DNA from: Nymphaea colorata
Lineage: Eukaryota; Streptophyta; Magnoliopsida; Nymphaeales; Nymphaeaceae
Assembly: GCF_008831285.2 (NCBI RefSeq)
Contig: NW_022204507.1
Location: 1,488,001 to 1,552,000 of the forward strand
Direction of reading: 5' to 3'
Length of the DNA stretch: 64,000 nt
Both the position numbers and the translations under genes were made by a program. This document shows positions 10,000-21,543 of this stretch, one piece after another. The notes under the pieces were generated by a model. The model did not search any database. It was not told the DNA's origin and saw only the letters and a list, made by a program, of their open reading frames with translations. Numbering within the stretch: position 1 is the stretch's first letter; each line of letters starts with the position of its first letter.

Positions 10000-12900
10000 C
10001 AGAAAAAAAAAAAATTATGTGAGGCATCAAGCTTAGTCAAGAAGAAGATTAATCCATGGTTGATGTGGGTTAGTTTATATTCTACCTCCTTTTACCTCAC
10101 ATAATAGAATATCAGCAAAACAACTTGTTGCAAAAAGTTCAACATAAAGATTAAGTGAAGTCAGGGACACAAAAAACCATGCAATTTCGACAGAATTTTT
10201 TAAAATGTCACAATTCAGAATCGACTGGTACTTTTGTTTTTTTTGGTTCCCGCAGCCGCACGACTGGAAGGAAGGGGTGAGGCTAACTTCATCCAATTCA
10301 TAAATCAACTCACACAAAGGAAAGACAAATGGAAAGAAATGGAAAGCAAAAAGCAGCGGCTTAAGTCAGGGTTATGTAGGTTGAAGAAACTCAATGAGAT
10401 AATGGGCCAGGTTTAATCTTTTATCCCAAATGGTTCATCCTATTTTGAGACAAAGGAAACGATGGAATTCACACTCAATATGAACATACTAAGTTTGTGG
10501 GGTTTCATCTATTCTATGAACGGACTAGTATTTTGGAAATGAAATGGGCAACCACCTTTCAAGACCAAAGGGGGATTGGTTAGTTCCTCCTGTGCTTAGA
10601 AAACCTGGAAACATAACAAGAGATGTCAAGTTTTTACATTAAAATAGTTAAAAAATGATCAACTTAACTCAAAACATGCGTGCCCTGTTGTGCAAATAAT
10701 ATGACCTTCATTTACCCATAGTACCATACAAGCATGAGGCTTCTTTTCACATCAATGTTGTCAATCATAAAAGGGGATGTCTTTCAATTTCCAAAATATG
10801 AACATAAAGGAATCATCCTCAACATCTTCGGTAATAAACAAAAGGAGAAGATATTGACCCCAGAACCAAACAGCCGCAAAAGAGTCACATTCAGTTCCTG
10901 AGAGTTTACCCTTCCATGCCTTTTATCTCTTGGCAAACACTTTTTGCTTTTTTTTTTCTTTTGCATTAGGCTTTTTGCCTTTTTGTGCTTTTTTTTCTTT
11001 TTTCTTTTTTTCAGGCCGACCTTCACCTTTGAGGGAATACCTCACCACCTCAAAGGCTACTACGAAGCTCCATCGCTTTGGTGGTTATGTGTAGCTTTGT
11101 CACGTGTCCAACTCGCTTCACCTTACGAGTTTTTGACGAGCCAAAGGTTCATAAGTCATTTATCTTCGCGAAATAGACATAAATCAACTTTATGCCTACC
11201 CGGTACTCTTGATTACTGACTTAGAGGAACGACTACACAAGCCCCGAGCCCATCTCTCAACTCTCATTTTTTTACCTGTCAAGATCTTACAGAGCATTGT
11301 GGCTTCTCTCTCAGGATATTTTCATGCTAAATCCTCGCAAATGTTTGAACACCAAAGTCAATAGCATTTCCTAGTCCAGTCTTTCTTAGCTTCATAGGAT
11401 TTTTCCTCACTGTTCATATCTAAGATTTTTTCAGGTTCCCTCTTTTATTGATTGACAAACAAAAACTTGAAATTTTCTCCCTCTACATGGTGAGACATAT
11501 CATTGTGTGACAAAGTCACAAAACATTTTTAAAATGTTATAAACAAAAAACTAAAAATTTTATCATTTACAAAAGTTCTTGACATCAAATGGTATATCAT
11601 TAGGAGGCAAGAACTATATTCCCTAAAGAGATGGGTGAATGCAAAAAAAGATGGTCTGGCTGGGTAGAAGAATGAACTTTACCAATTCTTCCACAGAAAT
11701 AAGATATTTTAAATGCACGATTGGTTTAAGGGTGACGGGTTCTCATAAGTGTTAGGTCAGATTGAAAGCCTTGCAAAAGGTTTGGGTTAAGCACTTTTCT
11801 TTTCCTGAACGAAGCCCAAGATAGACAGTCCTATGTGTTGACTTTTGTAAAATCAAATGGTAAATGTTAACGACAACTATGGGATTGGACTTTCTGAATG
11901 TAAGACTGTCCACCAAAATTTAACTAGTACCGTGTCCCGGTCACATGAGAACTTTGTGAAATTATGATTTTGCAAAAGGATAACAACACAAGGGACAAGT
12001 TCATCTCGAACTTTCTCATAAAGTATAGCCTTGTGGCAAGCAAACTTCCACAAATTCTCTTATTGTAAGGTATTCTTTGAAGAGGGTTGGATGATGGATC
12101 ATTTATTACTAAGGGAAATGGCCACTTCAATAGCTCATTTTCCTACATAGCTAAAAGACCATTTCCAGGACTAAGTTGGATTGACTTGAATGGTTTGAGA
12201 TGATTTAGTCACAAGCTCAGGTCTAAGATCAAATGCAACAAGAGGCTCGCAAAGATTTCTTCACTCGTGCAGATACTTAGAAAGCTCCTAAATATACGAC
12301 TCAAATTATGGTTTTCATATCTAAAATACAACTAAAGGCATACCAAACCACAGGCCACACCTCTAGATAGCACAAACAAAACTTGATAAGAGATAATCTT
12401 CTTAGCATTAATACACAAAAACAATACACAAACATCAGAAAAAAAACACCATACATGTCCTAAGGAGCGCCCATCTCCCTGAGTAAGTGGAAATTCTTGA
12501 ACCTGTAAGGTAAGTGTGAACAGGTTCAGAATTTTACTCTATTTGATAGATATACAAGGGCATAAAAGTTAAAAAAAAAACAGAAATAGCAACTAGAAAG
12601 ATTGAAAAAAACGCTAAAAAAAAAGTACAATTGAACGTATCTTTTCTACAGAGCATTAATAAATTCTGGTTTTCAGAATTATAGTTACCAAGAAACAGAA
12701 ACAAGGAACAGTATAGAAATCTGTCAAAAACCAATAAAAGTTCAAAAAATCCTGAATTTTGTGGGATGACATCAGAGATAGTAGAGAAATATCATACCAA
12801 AAATCAGATCCACATTCAGACTTTAATTCATAAAACGAAAGTAAAAAATGTTCTACCTAAAACAGGGACAGACTTTTCCAGTTCTGATAGGTTCACATAC

Positions 12901-13750
12901 CCAGGTTAATAAAAAACATTATATTGTAAAGAGTCTATACCAAACCTAGGTGCTTTTTACCTCTACAGAAAAAGAGGATATCAGAAAACTGGAATTCAAA
13001 TTTTTTTGAACAATTTGGGTATTTATTTCGGGTTTTTCAATTCAGCATAGTTTCTGTACAAAAGTAGAACATGTTCACAAAAACAATTTTTTTCACCAGA
13101 AAGAATATCAAAAGACAAAATATTTCTACTCTATTACGTTTGCAACCAAGATGAACGTACAAGATACAACGCTCAAGCACACAGGGCAGGAATGATACAA
13201 ATAACCTACGAGATTGAAAAAAAACGTAAAGTACTTAGTGGAATTTGACCTACGAGATTGTTCTCCTACTAGTCTTTAAGGTGCATCTGATAATTCAAGT
13301 TATTGTATGCAAATGAGGAAGACCTTGTCAAAGTGTGTCTTGACATGCTCTGATCCTACAAAGGGCTCTATTGATGAAATGAGCTGATTGCAGTATGAGG
13401 GATTGAAATTTGATTCCAATCTCGTAGCCTCAAGTTTTCTCTATGTTCCTTTTTGTCTTCCATTCAAACATCCACGATTCTTGCAAGTTGAGTAAAGACT
13501 TGCATGATATAGGAGGACCGTTACATTGCAAAGACCTGTGACAGAGGGACCACTCATTTCCGATAGAGAAGTTTATGCAATTCAAATGCAGGTATTGCCA
13601 AACTAGAGATTTAGTACCAAAAAATGAATAATATTCAAATGAATCGAACAAAGCAATTGACTCTCACTCAATATGTCGTTGTTGGTACAGTAATGGCTTG
13701 ATCCAAAAAAACAAAAAAACCCTAAAATCTTCACCGAAGATGTTTAAAGA
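10000..13750. other. Long AT-rich region without recognised gene
   Basis: I searched both strands for retroelement motifs, tRNA-like sequences and conserved protein words and found none. A poly-pyrimidine tract lies at 10940-11015. A short frame at 10250-10410 is lysine-rich and unassigned. Several short A or T runs occur. It could be intronic or intergenic. Confidence 0.55.
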
Positions 13751-14660
13751 CTAACCTTGCGACAGAGAAACTTTGCAGATCTGGTAATGGCTGGTAAATT
13801 CTGTAGTTACCTGAACAAGGCAGTCATGGAACATAGGCATAACAAGCACATACGCGGAGCAAATGACCTGCTCTGGCTATTGATCCAGGAAAACCCCACA
13901 CAGACAGTGAAAAAGGGAGAGGGACAGATGACCCCGACCAAAAAAAAAACAAGACGATACTCTCAAAAAAAAAATCTCGCAAGGATAAAACAGAGGAAAC
14001 AGAAAATTATCAAAGAAGGAGGAAAAAGAGGGTGCCACCTTACAGAGACAGATTAGGGCCTGAGAGATGAGAAGCAAAGCTTAGGAAGCGGCCGCGCAGT
14101 TGCAGTAGCTTCGCACCGGCAAAAAAACCAGCTCAGGAGGTGCATCTGGGTGAAAAGGAGAAGGGAGAGGCGGAGAATCTGGTGGAGCAGTACGGGACCC
14201 TGCTCCGGCTCGAGATCAAAACCAGCGGTGAACTAGGTGGGCAAAACCCTATCGGGAAAAGGATCCGGCGGCGGTCGATGAACCCCAGGCCCAGGCGGCA
14301 GAGACCGGCGATTCCGACGGATCGGAGCCAGACTTCCGGATGCCGGAAGGCGATTTTGGGTGACTGGAACCCTTATTTTTCTCAGGAGGAGGAGGACTTC
14401 TCAGGGACCGGAGAGGGACAAGAATCACAGTCGCAGAGGGGAATCTGAAGAGGCGAAGCCATCCCCTCCTTGCTATTTCGCGCGCGGAGAATCGGAAGGG
14501 CGTTCCTCTTTCCCATTCTTTCTTCCTCTCCCTCTCGAGAGGGAGCTGCTGCGAGTGATGGCGTCTCCTCTTTCTTCCTCTCGCACGGGACAAGAGCCCA
14601 ACGGGCATTTTTTTGCTTCCGGAAATATCTTTCCACCCTCCGGAGCTCAAACATGTTTCC
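13750..14660. other. GC-rich island, possible 5' end of a lost or unseen gene
   Basis: From about 14080 to 14640 composition becomes strongly GC-rich and CpG-containing, unlike the AT-rich flanks. Long open frames exist on both strands, as expected from composition, and none shows a domain that I recognise. A promoter or first exon of a minus-strand gene reaching toward the cysteine-desulfurase-like fragment at 9.8 kb is one possibility. Nothing in the sequence proves it. Confidence 0.35.
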
Positions 14661-14702
14661 GGTAATATTTTTCCGAAAACCTATCTAACGGGCAAACAAA
14701 AA

Positions 14703-14854
14703 TTTCTACGTTTGATGGAAGGAAAACTTTTAAAAATTTGAATTTTTTTTCTCGTTGAACAGTGCATTTCCAGCCCATCAAACGGGTGATGGGCAGGAAA
14801 ATTTTTTATTCCCATTGTCGCAAGGAATTTCCTCTCCATCAAACGTGGTAGAAA
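14703..14854. mobile_element. MITE-like inverted-repeat element
   Basis: The left arm TTTCTACGTTTGATGGAAGG is mirrored by a right arm ending CCATCAAACGTGGTAGAAA at 14854, giving imperfect terminal inverted repeats of about 20 bp around an AT-rich centre. Inside lies a perfect 8-bp stem (GCCCATCA / TGATGGGC, 14773-14794) containing the same CATCAAACG word. There is no coding capacity. No clear target-site duplication is visible, so the superfamily is undetermined. Confidence 0.55.
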
Positions 14855-15340
14855 CATAAATTGGTTTTAGATTGCATTAATTTATGCTTACCGTCTGAAT
14901 CGGATTTAGATTTAAATAAATAACATAAAGTCCATAAAGTCATGGTTTGGATTTGGATTGAGATTTAGAATAGGTTTAGATTATGAATCTAATTCAGATC
15001 TGGTATGTACGTATGTATATGAAAACCTTTTTTCCATTTATTCGCATGTGAATTAGAGTCTATTTTGAATTTAAATTAGAACCCAAATATCCGAATCCGG
15101 TAAATGAGGTTGGGGAATAAGATTTGTTGACATTGCTACCCATAATTAGTTCGTAAGGTTTAAAATAGGCAGGTGTGACTGTTTATAACAAGGAGAGTAT
15201 TCAATACCAAATAAATGCCCGGCTTTATCCAACTCATTTTCTCATCCACACGAGAGAGAACTCTTTGGGAAGAAGTCAGATCGATTTTAGTGGGTGGCCA
15301 AAAAGAGGGAGGTGATTGAATTAACGAAAAGAAGATAAAA
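14855..15340. other. AT-rich spacer before copy A
   Basis: The tract is rich in GATTTAGATT-like words around 14880-15000. I see no gene. Copy A homology with copy B starts abruptly at about 15341 (TCTTGAAACAGAGG). Confidence 0.55.
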
Positions 15341-17137
15341 ACTCTTGAAACAGAGGCTCTTATTAATGAATTTATTTCTGGATCAACGCGCAATTAATAG
15401 ATCTATCAGGTCAGTATTAATTTCACCTTAATTTCCATATGGGCTGCATTTCGAACTTGATTGGGTGCTTTAATAAGTGGGAATCCAAATGCTTTGCACG
15501 TCCTAGATCGATCTTGCGATTCACAAAGTTTGCTAACTAATAGTGTTTTTGAACTTTGTTCACACTGACTTTGGATTATGTATGCATGTTAATTTACCAA
15601 TCAATATATATAATCAGCTTTTATCAATTGTTTAATTTCAGTTGCAGTAAGTAGATCAGATAACACAACGCAAGCAAAAGTTCCTAGATTCATACTTTAT
15701 TACAATTAATTATATACATATTATTTTATATTAAAAATATATATTTTTAGTTTAATCGGATCGAACCCGAACCTGAGTTTCGAGTGTCGGACAGGCTCGA
15801 ACTCGAGTCCTTATTGGACCAGGCAGGGCCCACCCTATGCCGAGGCCTAATTGCAGCCGAAAGAAGGGTGCGAAAAACATCCTGTCTCGTGGCCACTTGG
15901 GTGTTTATCCATTGAATGATCGCGATGACTCTTCCTTTTTCCCTTCATTATATTAACCATAATAAACAACCTCCTTCGGCACACGTTATGGGCTTCAGAT
16001 CTAGACATGCAATTTCATCTCCAATGTTAATGTTAAGCATGTGTTTGTTGTTTTTTAAAAGTTGAACAGCGTTTTTTGAAAGTCCTTATTTTTGTAAACA
16101 CCTTATTCTTAATAGGAATAAGATTGGTGTTTAACGTGACCAACTACCTGCCGAATCAACAAGTTCCTCTGCTTTTCTTTTTCCTTTGAATAATAGGTTC
16201 AACGACATGGGATATCCATTCTTTCCTTCCTTTCTTAGTTTTTATAATTTATTAACTAAACAGGCCGGTCTTATGGAAACCGCACCACTAATGCATCAGA
16301 GACAGTATTGGTTAGTTTAGTTGATACCATTGCTCCTTTAATGTAATCATGACGAGCAAATATGCTATTATAATTATAAACTATAGCGATCATGATCTGG
16401 ATCATTCATTATCCTGAAATTCTCTCAAAATCTCGGCCAATTGTGAAGCGAATCCACTAACTTTGTGAAAGGTGCAGGCAAGAATTTTTCTGTGGTTATC
16501 ATGCAGCACATGAAGTGGACACATGAAGTGAAAGTGGGGAAGCGAATAAATTGAACTCGACAAACTAATGGCTTCTCAAATTATTCAGAGTGGGAATTAG
16601 TTAGGCTACTTCTTATCAAATGGCTTCTCTCTCTTCTTTTTGAGAACGCAAATGAAATTGTTGCCAGTAATTTCTAGCTAGCTTATGATTAGTAAATTGA
16701 TGGACTGCATGTTCAACATATGCAATAATTAATTAATTAAGAATTTAAAACCAAGTCTATTCTTTTTTGATAAAGTTCGAAATTAAAGAAAACCTACACA
16801 TTCTACCATTCTACATGCAAACCGCGTATAGGAATATTAAGTTTGTTAGATCTTAAGTACTTCATTACTAATCTACCACACATGTAAAACTTGTTGGCAG
16901 CAACTAAATTGCACCTTCTGAACTAATTCATAAAGTTAATTGCCATAAGTTTTTTTTATGTGAAAGTAATGTATCATCCGTAGCAAGTTCTATTTTTCAA
17001 TGATGTAAATCTTGATTTCAGTCCGTAAACGGAATTTCTATTGATTACGCCAGCGTTTTAAAAATGACCGTTACCGTTTCCATGTCGTCCACATTGTCGA
17101 GGATGCGTACCTTATGTGTGACCCAACGGCGCTCCAA

Positions 17138-17158
17138 TATAAAAACAAGATTTCCCGC
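17138..17158 (+). promoter_or_regulatory. Candidate ZYP1 promoter: TATA box and E2F-like site (copy A)
   Basis: TATAAAAA (17138-17145) is followed by TTTCCCGC (17151-17158), which fits the E2F consensus TTTSSCGC. A pyrimidine-rich leader and the ZYP1-like ATG at 17373 follow. Both elements are kept in copies D and B. Confidence 0.5.
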
Positions 17159-17372
17159 TTGTTTCCTCATTTCAATTTGTCACTCTCTCCTTCGCTTTTT
17201 TCTCCTTTTCATCTCCATGTCCCTCTCCTTTCCTCTACTCATTCGTCCGTCCCGCTAGATTTTTCTATACGTCCTTTTCTTCATCGTAGTCCTTCGGCTG
17301 CCTTCTTTTTCGATCGCCCTTCAAGGTCAATTTCTCGGAACACAAATGATTCTCCTCCCTGATCCACCAGAG

Positions 17373-19028
17373 ATGCAGAATACAAGTTCTTCAACTCTGA
17401 AGCCGCTGGATCAACTCAGATCAGTCAATGAAACTTCAAGAAGCTTCAAGATTCCATTACAGATGTCTTTCGATGGCATATCGGGGAAAAGTTTGGTCAA
17501 TCTAAACATTTCTGGCAGTAGTTTATGGAAATCCTGCTTTCTTGTTTTTTCGTCTAGCAGGAAAAATGAGATTTGAGACACGTTGATAACGATTTCTCTT
17601 TAATTCTTAATTTCCAGAGAGAATGGTTAAGGATCAAGATTCTGCCAAATCGGAACTTGAAATGGCCGTTTGTCCTACCTGTGTTTGTTGACCATCATTC
17701 AATACCTTTTCTTTGTTTCCTCTTAGTTCATCTTTACCTAGATCAATTGTTTTTGACCAGTGAATACCGCTTGGATGTTTAAATGTTTGGTTGAGGTCCG
17801 ATTTTTATTTTTCCAACCCGAAATTTAGGCTGTCTTGGTCCTTTCAGGATGATTCTTAGTGTAAGTCAATCTGTTGTATTTAAAAATGCGAATACGTCAC
17901 TTCTACTTGAAAAGGAACGTCTTTGGGAATTCATACTTCACCATTCATGTTGCAGAGTTTGAGACTGAAGAAATTGACAGATCGAATTCATGTCCTCGAG
18001 GCAAAGTTACAAAGCGTAAACAATGAAAATGCAAGGCTGAAAGTAAAACAGGGTGAAGATTCAAAGTTACGGAGTAGTTTGGATTCAAAATGATGCTTAT
18101 ATGAGTCATTGCCTGATCAACTGACAGAGGCTCTGCAGCGACTTGCTCAGCTGGTGGAGGAAGGTAGCAGCCTGTATTTTCTTGGTACAGTGCATTTGTA
18201 TCTGAACTTAATCCAGTATTTCCTGGATTAGCCATAAGAGGGCGTTACAAACAAAAAATATGATATTCTTTCGTTTTGAGAAGCTGAGAGAGGCAAAAAG
18301 TGCTTCGAGAATAAGTTGACTGCCAGTTCAGTAGCATTTGATGATTTAAACATAAAGCTGAATTCGTTAACCTTCAAATGTGCAGAAAGAAATATTGCGA
18401 ATGGTAGATAGTGCTTTCACTGTGCAAATGTACGTTTTGAAAGGAAAAAAAAGAAAACCCCGCTGTTGTCTCAACCGTAGTTTCTGAAAATTTTAGTTGC
18501 TTTTTCACTCTTAAAAAATCAGGTAATAGAGCTTGGCAGGGACCAGGATGCTGTAACTTTGCAAATCAAGGAGGAACGTGAAATTGCAAGGGAGAAAATT
18601 CAGAAATGTCAACTAGAATTGGAGCGCTTCTGATCAAAGGAGACTGAATTGATGGCCACAATGAAAGTTTCACAGTCATAAAAAACCACGAGTAAATTTG
18701 AAGATCAAAAGGTATGACTGGATATTACTTGGTTAAAAGTTCTGCATTGTGGCCCATCACTGAGAGATGGGAATTTCAGCAAGAGTTAAATATGCAAATC
18801 TTGAGTTTGGAATCGATCAACCGAGACACTCAAGAGAAACAGAGTCTCTGTTACAAGGAAACAAGGATGAAATTGATGCTCTTCATGAAGATATTGAGAA
18901 GAATTGCAAGCGTGTGGAATCATTGGAGATCCAAATCAACCTGCTCCGTGTTCAGCTGGATGACAGGGAAAAGGTTGAATTGAATCTTAAAGAAAAGGAG
19001 AAGGAATCGGTTGAGAACATTGCGCGGG
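17373..19028 (+). pseudogene. ZYP1: ZYP1-like synaptonemal complex protein, 5' exons (copy A)
   Basis: ZYP1 is the coiled-coil transverse filament protein linking homologues at meiosis. From the ATG at 17373, exon 1 (to about 17517) reads LKPLDQLRSVNETSRSFKI, as in ZYP1 N-termini. Exon 2 (17618-17667) gives RMVKDQDSAKSELEMA. Exon 3 (17956-18163) gives HVLEAKLQSVNNENARLKVK, then DQLTEALQRLAQLVEE. Exon 4 (about 18281-18402) gives KCFENKLTASSVAFDDLN. Exons 5 and 6 (about 18522-18710 and 18767-19028) continue with heptad-like charged sequence (IDALHEDIEKNCKRVESLEI). Introns have GT/AG ends where checked. Exon 3 has an in-frame TGA at 18091 and exon 5 has a further stop, so it is a pseudogene of roughly the first quarter to third of the family's length. 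Confidence 0.78.
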
Positions 19029-19740
19029 TATTCTATATTATTTTGGCTCAAAAGATTATCATTTATCAACATGGTTGGTCTTGCCACACACGGTGTCACT
19101 TAGTTTTGATAAGATTAAGTCATTAACATACATGTCGAATTTCTTAACCATTAGATAGTTTTTTAATGTTGAATATATTAATCTTAGTGTTTGATTTGTA
19201 TTGACTTGTTTTTCATTGACATATTGTTTCTTGCCACAATTTTTTTGAAATATGCAATTATAGAGTAGGAGCAATTGCTTAATTGTGCAATTTCTGGTTA
19301 TGAAAAAAAATTAGAAAATATAACTTAGTTATTATTTGATGGTATGAATTATGCATGTATTCAAACCATTTTACAACTTTTTTATGTTTTAATGACAAGT
19401 TATATATTGTTTTTATATTTCTTTTAAAAACAATAGTTTACAAAACCCAGCCTGAGTTGCCGAGTTGATCCGCTGAGTCACAAGTCAAGAATGAATGAGT
19501 CGTTACCGAGTCACCGGTTTTAAAATATTGGTTTGAAAAGCTAGGCGTGTTGGTGAAATATGAGTGTCACATAGTCCGCTTCACTGACACAAAAGCTGAT
19601 TAACATTCTTTTTTCTTTTGCTGATTATATTGCATTTACACTAAAAGTTGTTTCTTCAATATACTGTAACTTTGTCAAGTTCTGCACATTTTGTGGAATC
19701 ATGGATTCAATTTCTAACTCCTGTTTCAAGTTGTAAAAGA
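19029..19740. other. AT-rich junction between ZYP1 and DEAH10 fragments
   Basis: The ZYP1-like reading frame stops after ENIAR at a GT donor. The following 700 bp is AT-rich and includes a short stretch of GAGTCACCGAGT-like words (19450-19520) common in plant intergenic repeats. DEAH10 similarity starts at about 19744. The fusion point between the two gene sources must lie in this interval. Confidence 0.5.
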
Positions 19741-19743
19741 TCC

Positions 19744-20561
19744 ATTTGGAGGAGGTTTCAGGTGACATACTTGTGTTCTTAACCGGGCAAGAAGAAATTG
19801 AGTCGGTGGAAAGACTTGTTCTGGATCGTTGGCAACATTTAGCTGAAGACGGTAAAAAAATTTCACTGTTCCTATTTATTCAGCGCTTTCCCCATGGATT
19901 TCGAAAGGTACATGTTTTCGTCCTTGATTTGCATCATATAACATGTGCATGCACAGGCATTGTATACCAAACACTCACCATGTACACAATATCACGGTTA
20001 TTTCTTTCTTTTTTCTCTTGACAATTGTGTATTCAGAAGTAAAGCCCTTAATTTTATCTATTTATGATTCCCTTTTCCAATGGAATGTCTGTGGACTTTG
20101 TCATCATGATGATAAATTAATTTTGAATCCTTGACATATTGCACTTTCCTATTACAACTGAATCACTGATTGTTCAAAAGGAGGTGCCTGATTGTGAAGC
20201 AACTGTGTGTAAATTTCCTTTGAGATACTTGTACAGGCTCTGATAAATTCATTTGGTTGTTGATTCCTTCAGTGCATTATTTGTTAATGGACTGTTGCTC
20301 GTGTGTTTTTTCATGCCTCCTTGTTATCTAGAGCACATCTACTTCATAGAAGGAATTCTGTTCTCCAAGTTCCTATACTGATAGATTTTTGATATTACAG
20401 GTTATACTGGCAACAAATATTGCTGAAACATCGGTGACAATTCCTGGAGTCAAGTATGTGGTTGACCCAGGATTGGTTAAATCATGTTCTTATCATCCAC
20501 ACACTGGAATGGAGTCACTAGTTATCGTCCCTATTTCAAAAGCACAAGCTCTTCAGAGAAG
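19744..20561 (+). pseudogene. DEAH10-type RNA helicase fragment (motifs IV-V), copy A
   Basis: The first exon piece (19744 to about 19908) reads GDILVFLTGQEEIESVERLV, the motif IV region of DEAH helicases, followed by a frameshifted VPIYSAL and PHGFRK; about a dozen codons between those two words are missing. The second exon (20401-20561) follows an AG acceptor and gives [16 protein letters not shown] (motif V), then [13 protein letters not shown] and [11 protein letters not shown], stopping just before motif VI at a GT donor. The next helicase exon in the family is exactly the one present at 353-527 (copy C) and 48432-48599 (copy B), so these copies are complementary parts of one ancestral gene fragment. 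Confidence 0.8.
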
Positions 20562-20931
20562 GTGGATATTTTTTTTTGTCCTTTTTGATGGTAGCGGAAG
20601 ATCCTACAGACATCCTTCTCCCTGCTTTTTTGTTAATTCAAGTCATGGATATGTTTTTATTCTTTACGTTTCATTGTCAACTCTTGTCTTGTCTCTGTCG
20701 ATCATTCATGTCAGACTGGCTAATAAAAGGTCTACACCTCTGTGGTACTGGTTTAGACAAGTTCTCATTTTAGATCATCTATATGTGATGAAAGAAAATC
20801 TCTTGATCAAGTCTGCTAAAGAAAAGATTGAGAGCCAAAACAGAACATGTGGAAGACATAGCAAAATAGATTTCTCAACCCCACAGAGGGGTACAGTACT
20901 AGCAAGAGTTTTTCCTGTGTGTATAAACTGT
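20562..20931 (+). other. Helicase intron remnant up to the CACTA insertion
   Basis: This looks like intron following the motif V exon. Its part around 20753-20810 (TAGACAAGTTCTCATTTTAG) matches copy B at 47571-47620, where B rejoins after a large deletion. A short open frame through 20810-20940 has no recognised product. Confidence 0.5.
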
Positions 20932-21376
20932 CACTACAAAAAATAAGTCTATTAGACCATCAAAAGTTTCCGTAAAGGTGAGGCAAGTGTGTAAATTTTT
21001 TATCGATGTTTTGTTCGGGTATCGGTAAAACCTTTGTCAATGAAAGATTTTCCCGACATATTCTGTCTAGGCATCGGTATGGATCTTGTTGTATGTGAGA
21101 AAAAGTATTGCCGACGTCCAAAGGACATCACTAAAACTATTACCAATGAGTAAGAACACGTCGTTAATCATCGTCGGCAAGAGTAGGCGAGGATTATTAT
21201 CGTCGTGCATGGTTACTTCGGGTATCACCATCGTATGATTAAAAGTGGGTAAAAATATGATCGCCAACCTCTATACGCATCGGTGAAAGTATGACCAACG
21301 CCGATAGAACTTAGAAGTGCATTTTCCCCTACGGCCGTCCCGCCACAGGTCACTGATGCATGATCTTTTTGTAGTA
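20932..21376. mobile_element. Short non-autonomous CACTA (En/Spm) element
   Basis: The left end CACTACAAAAAATAAG and the right end CTTTTTGTAGTA form terminal inverted repeats, with the last base changed from G to A. A 3-bp target duplication TGT (20929-20931 and 21377-21379) flanks them, as expected for CACTA elements. The interior repeats subterminal words such as CATCGGT, TCGGCAA and CCGACG in both orientations, typical of transposase-binding regions. At 445 bp it has no transposase. Confidence 0.8.
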
Positions 21377-21543
21377 TGTACACCATTCTTGGGATCCATA
21401 TTGTCTATTAAACTCTCCTCTCTGGAGTCGCCGTTCCCCAAATTAACCATTACATCCTTTCACCAACCACCGCACCTCATGGTTATCCTATAAAATAAAA
21501 GATAACTATTTATCCAAATTCATAGTTTTCGTGTCCTGCTTCT
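21377..21543. other. Spacer between CACTA and Copia-5
   Basis: About 165 bp of unique DNA with no gene. It is not found in copy B, where the flanking block sequences are directly joined. Confidence 0.5.

Noticed and set aside
10944-11219. Frame with a phenylalanine-rich start resembling a signal or membrane segment
   Set aside because: The hydrophobic run is a poly-T tract. The rest (GIPHHLKGYYEAPSLWW) matched no family I know.
14140-14690. Open frames of 70-130 codons on both strands in the GC island
   Set aside because: Frames overlap on both strands and are low-complexity (Arg, Ser, Pro); there is no domain, and no matching exon structure.
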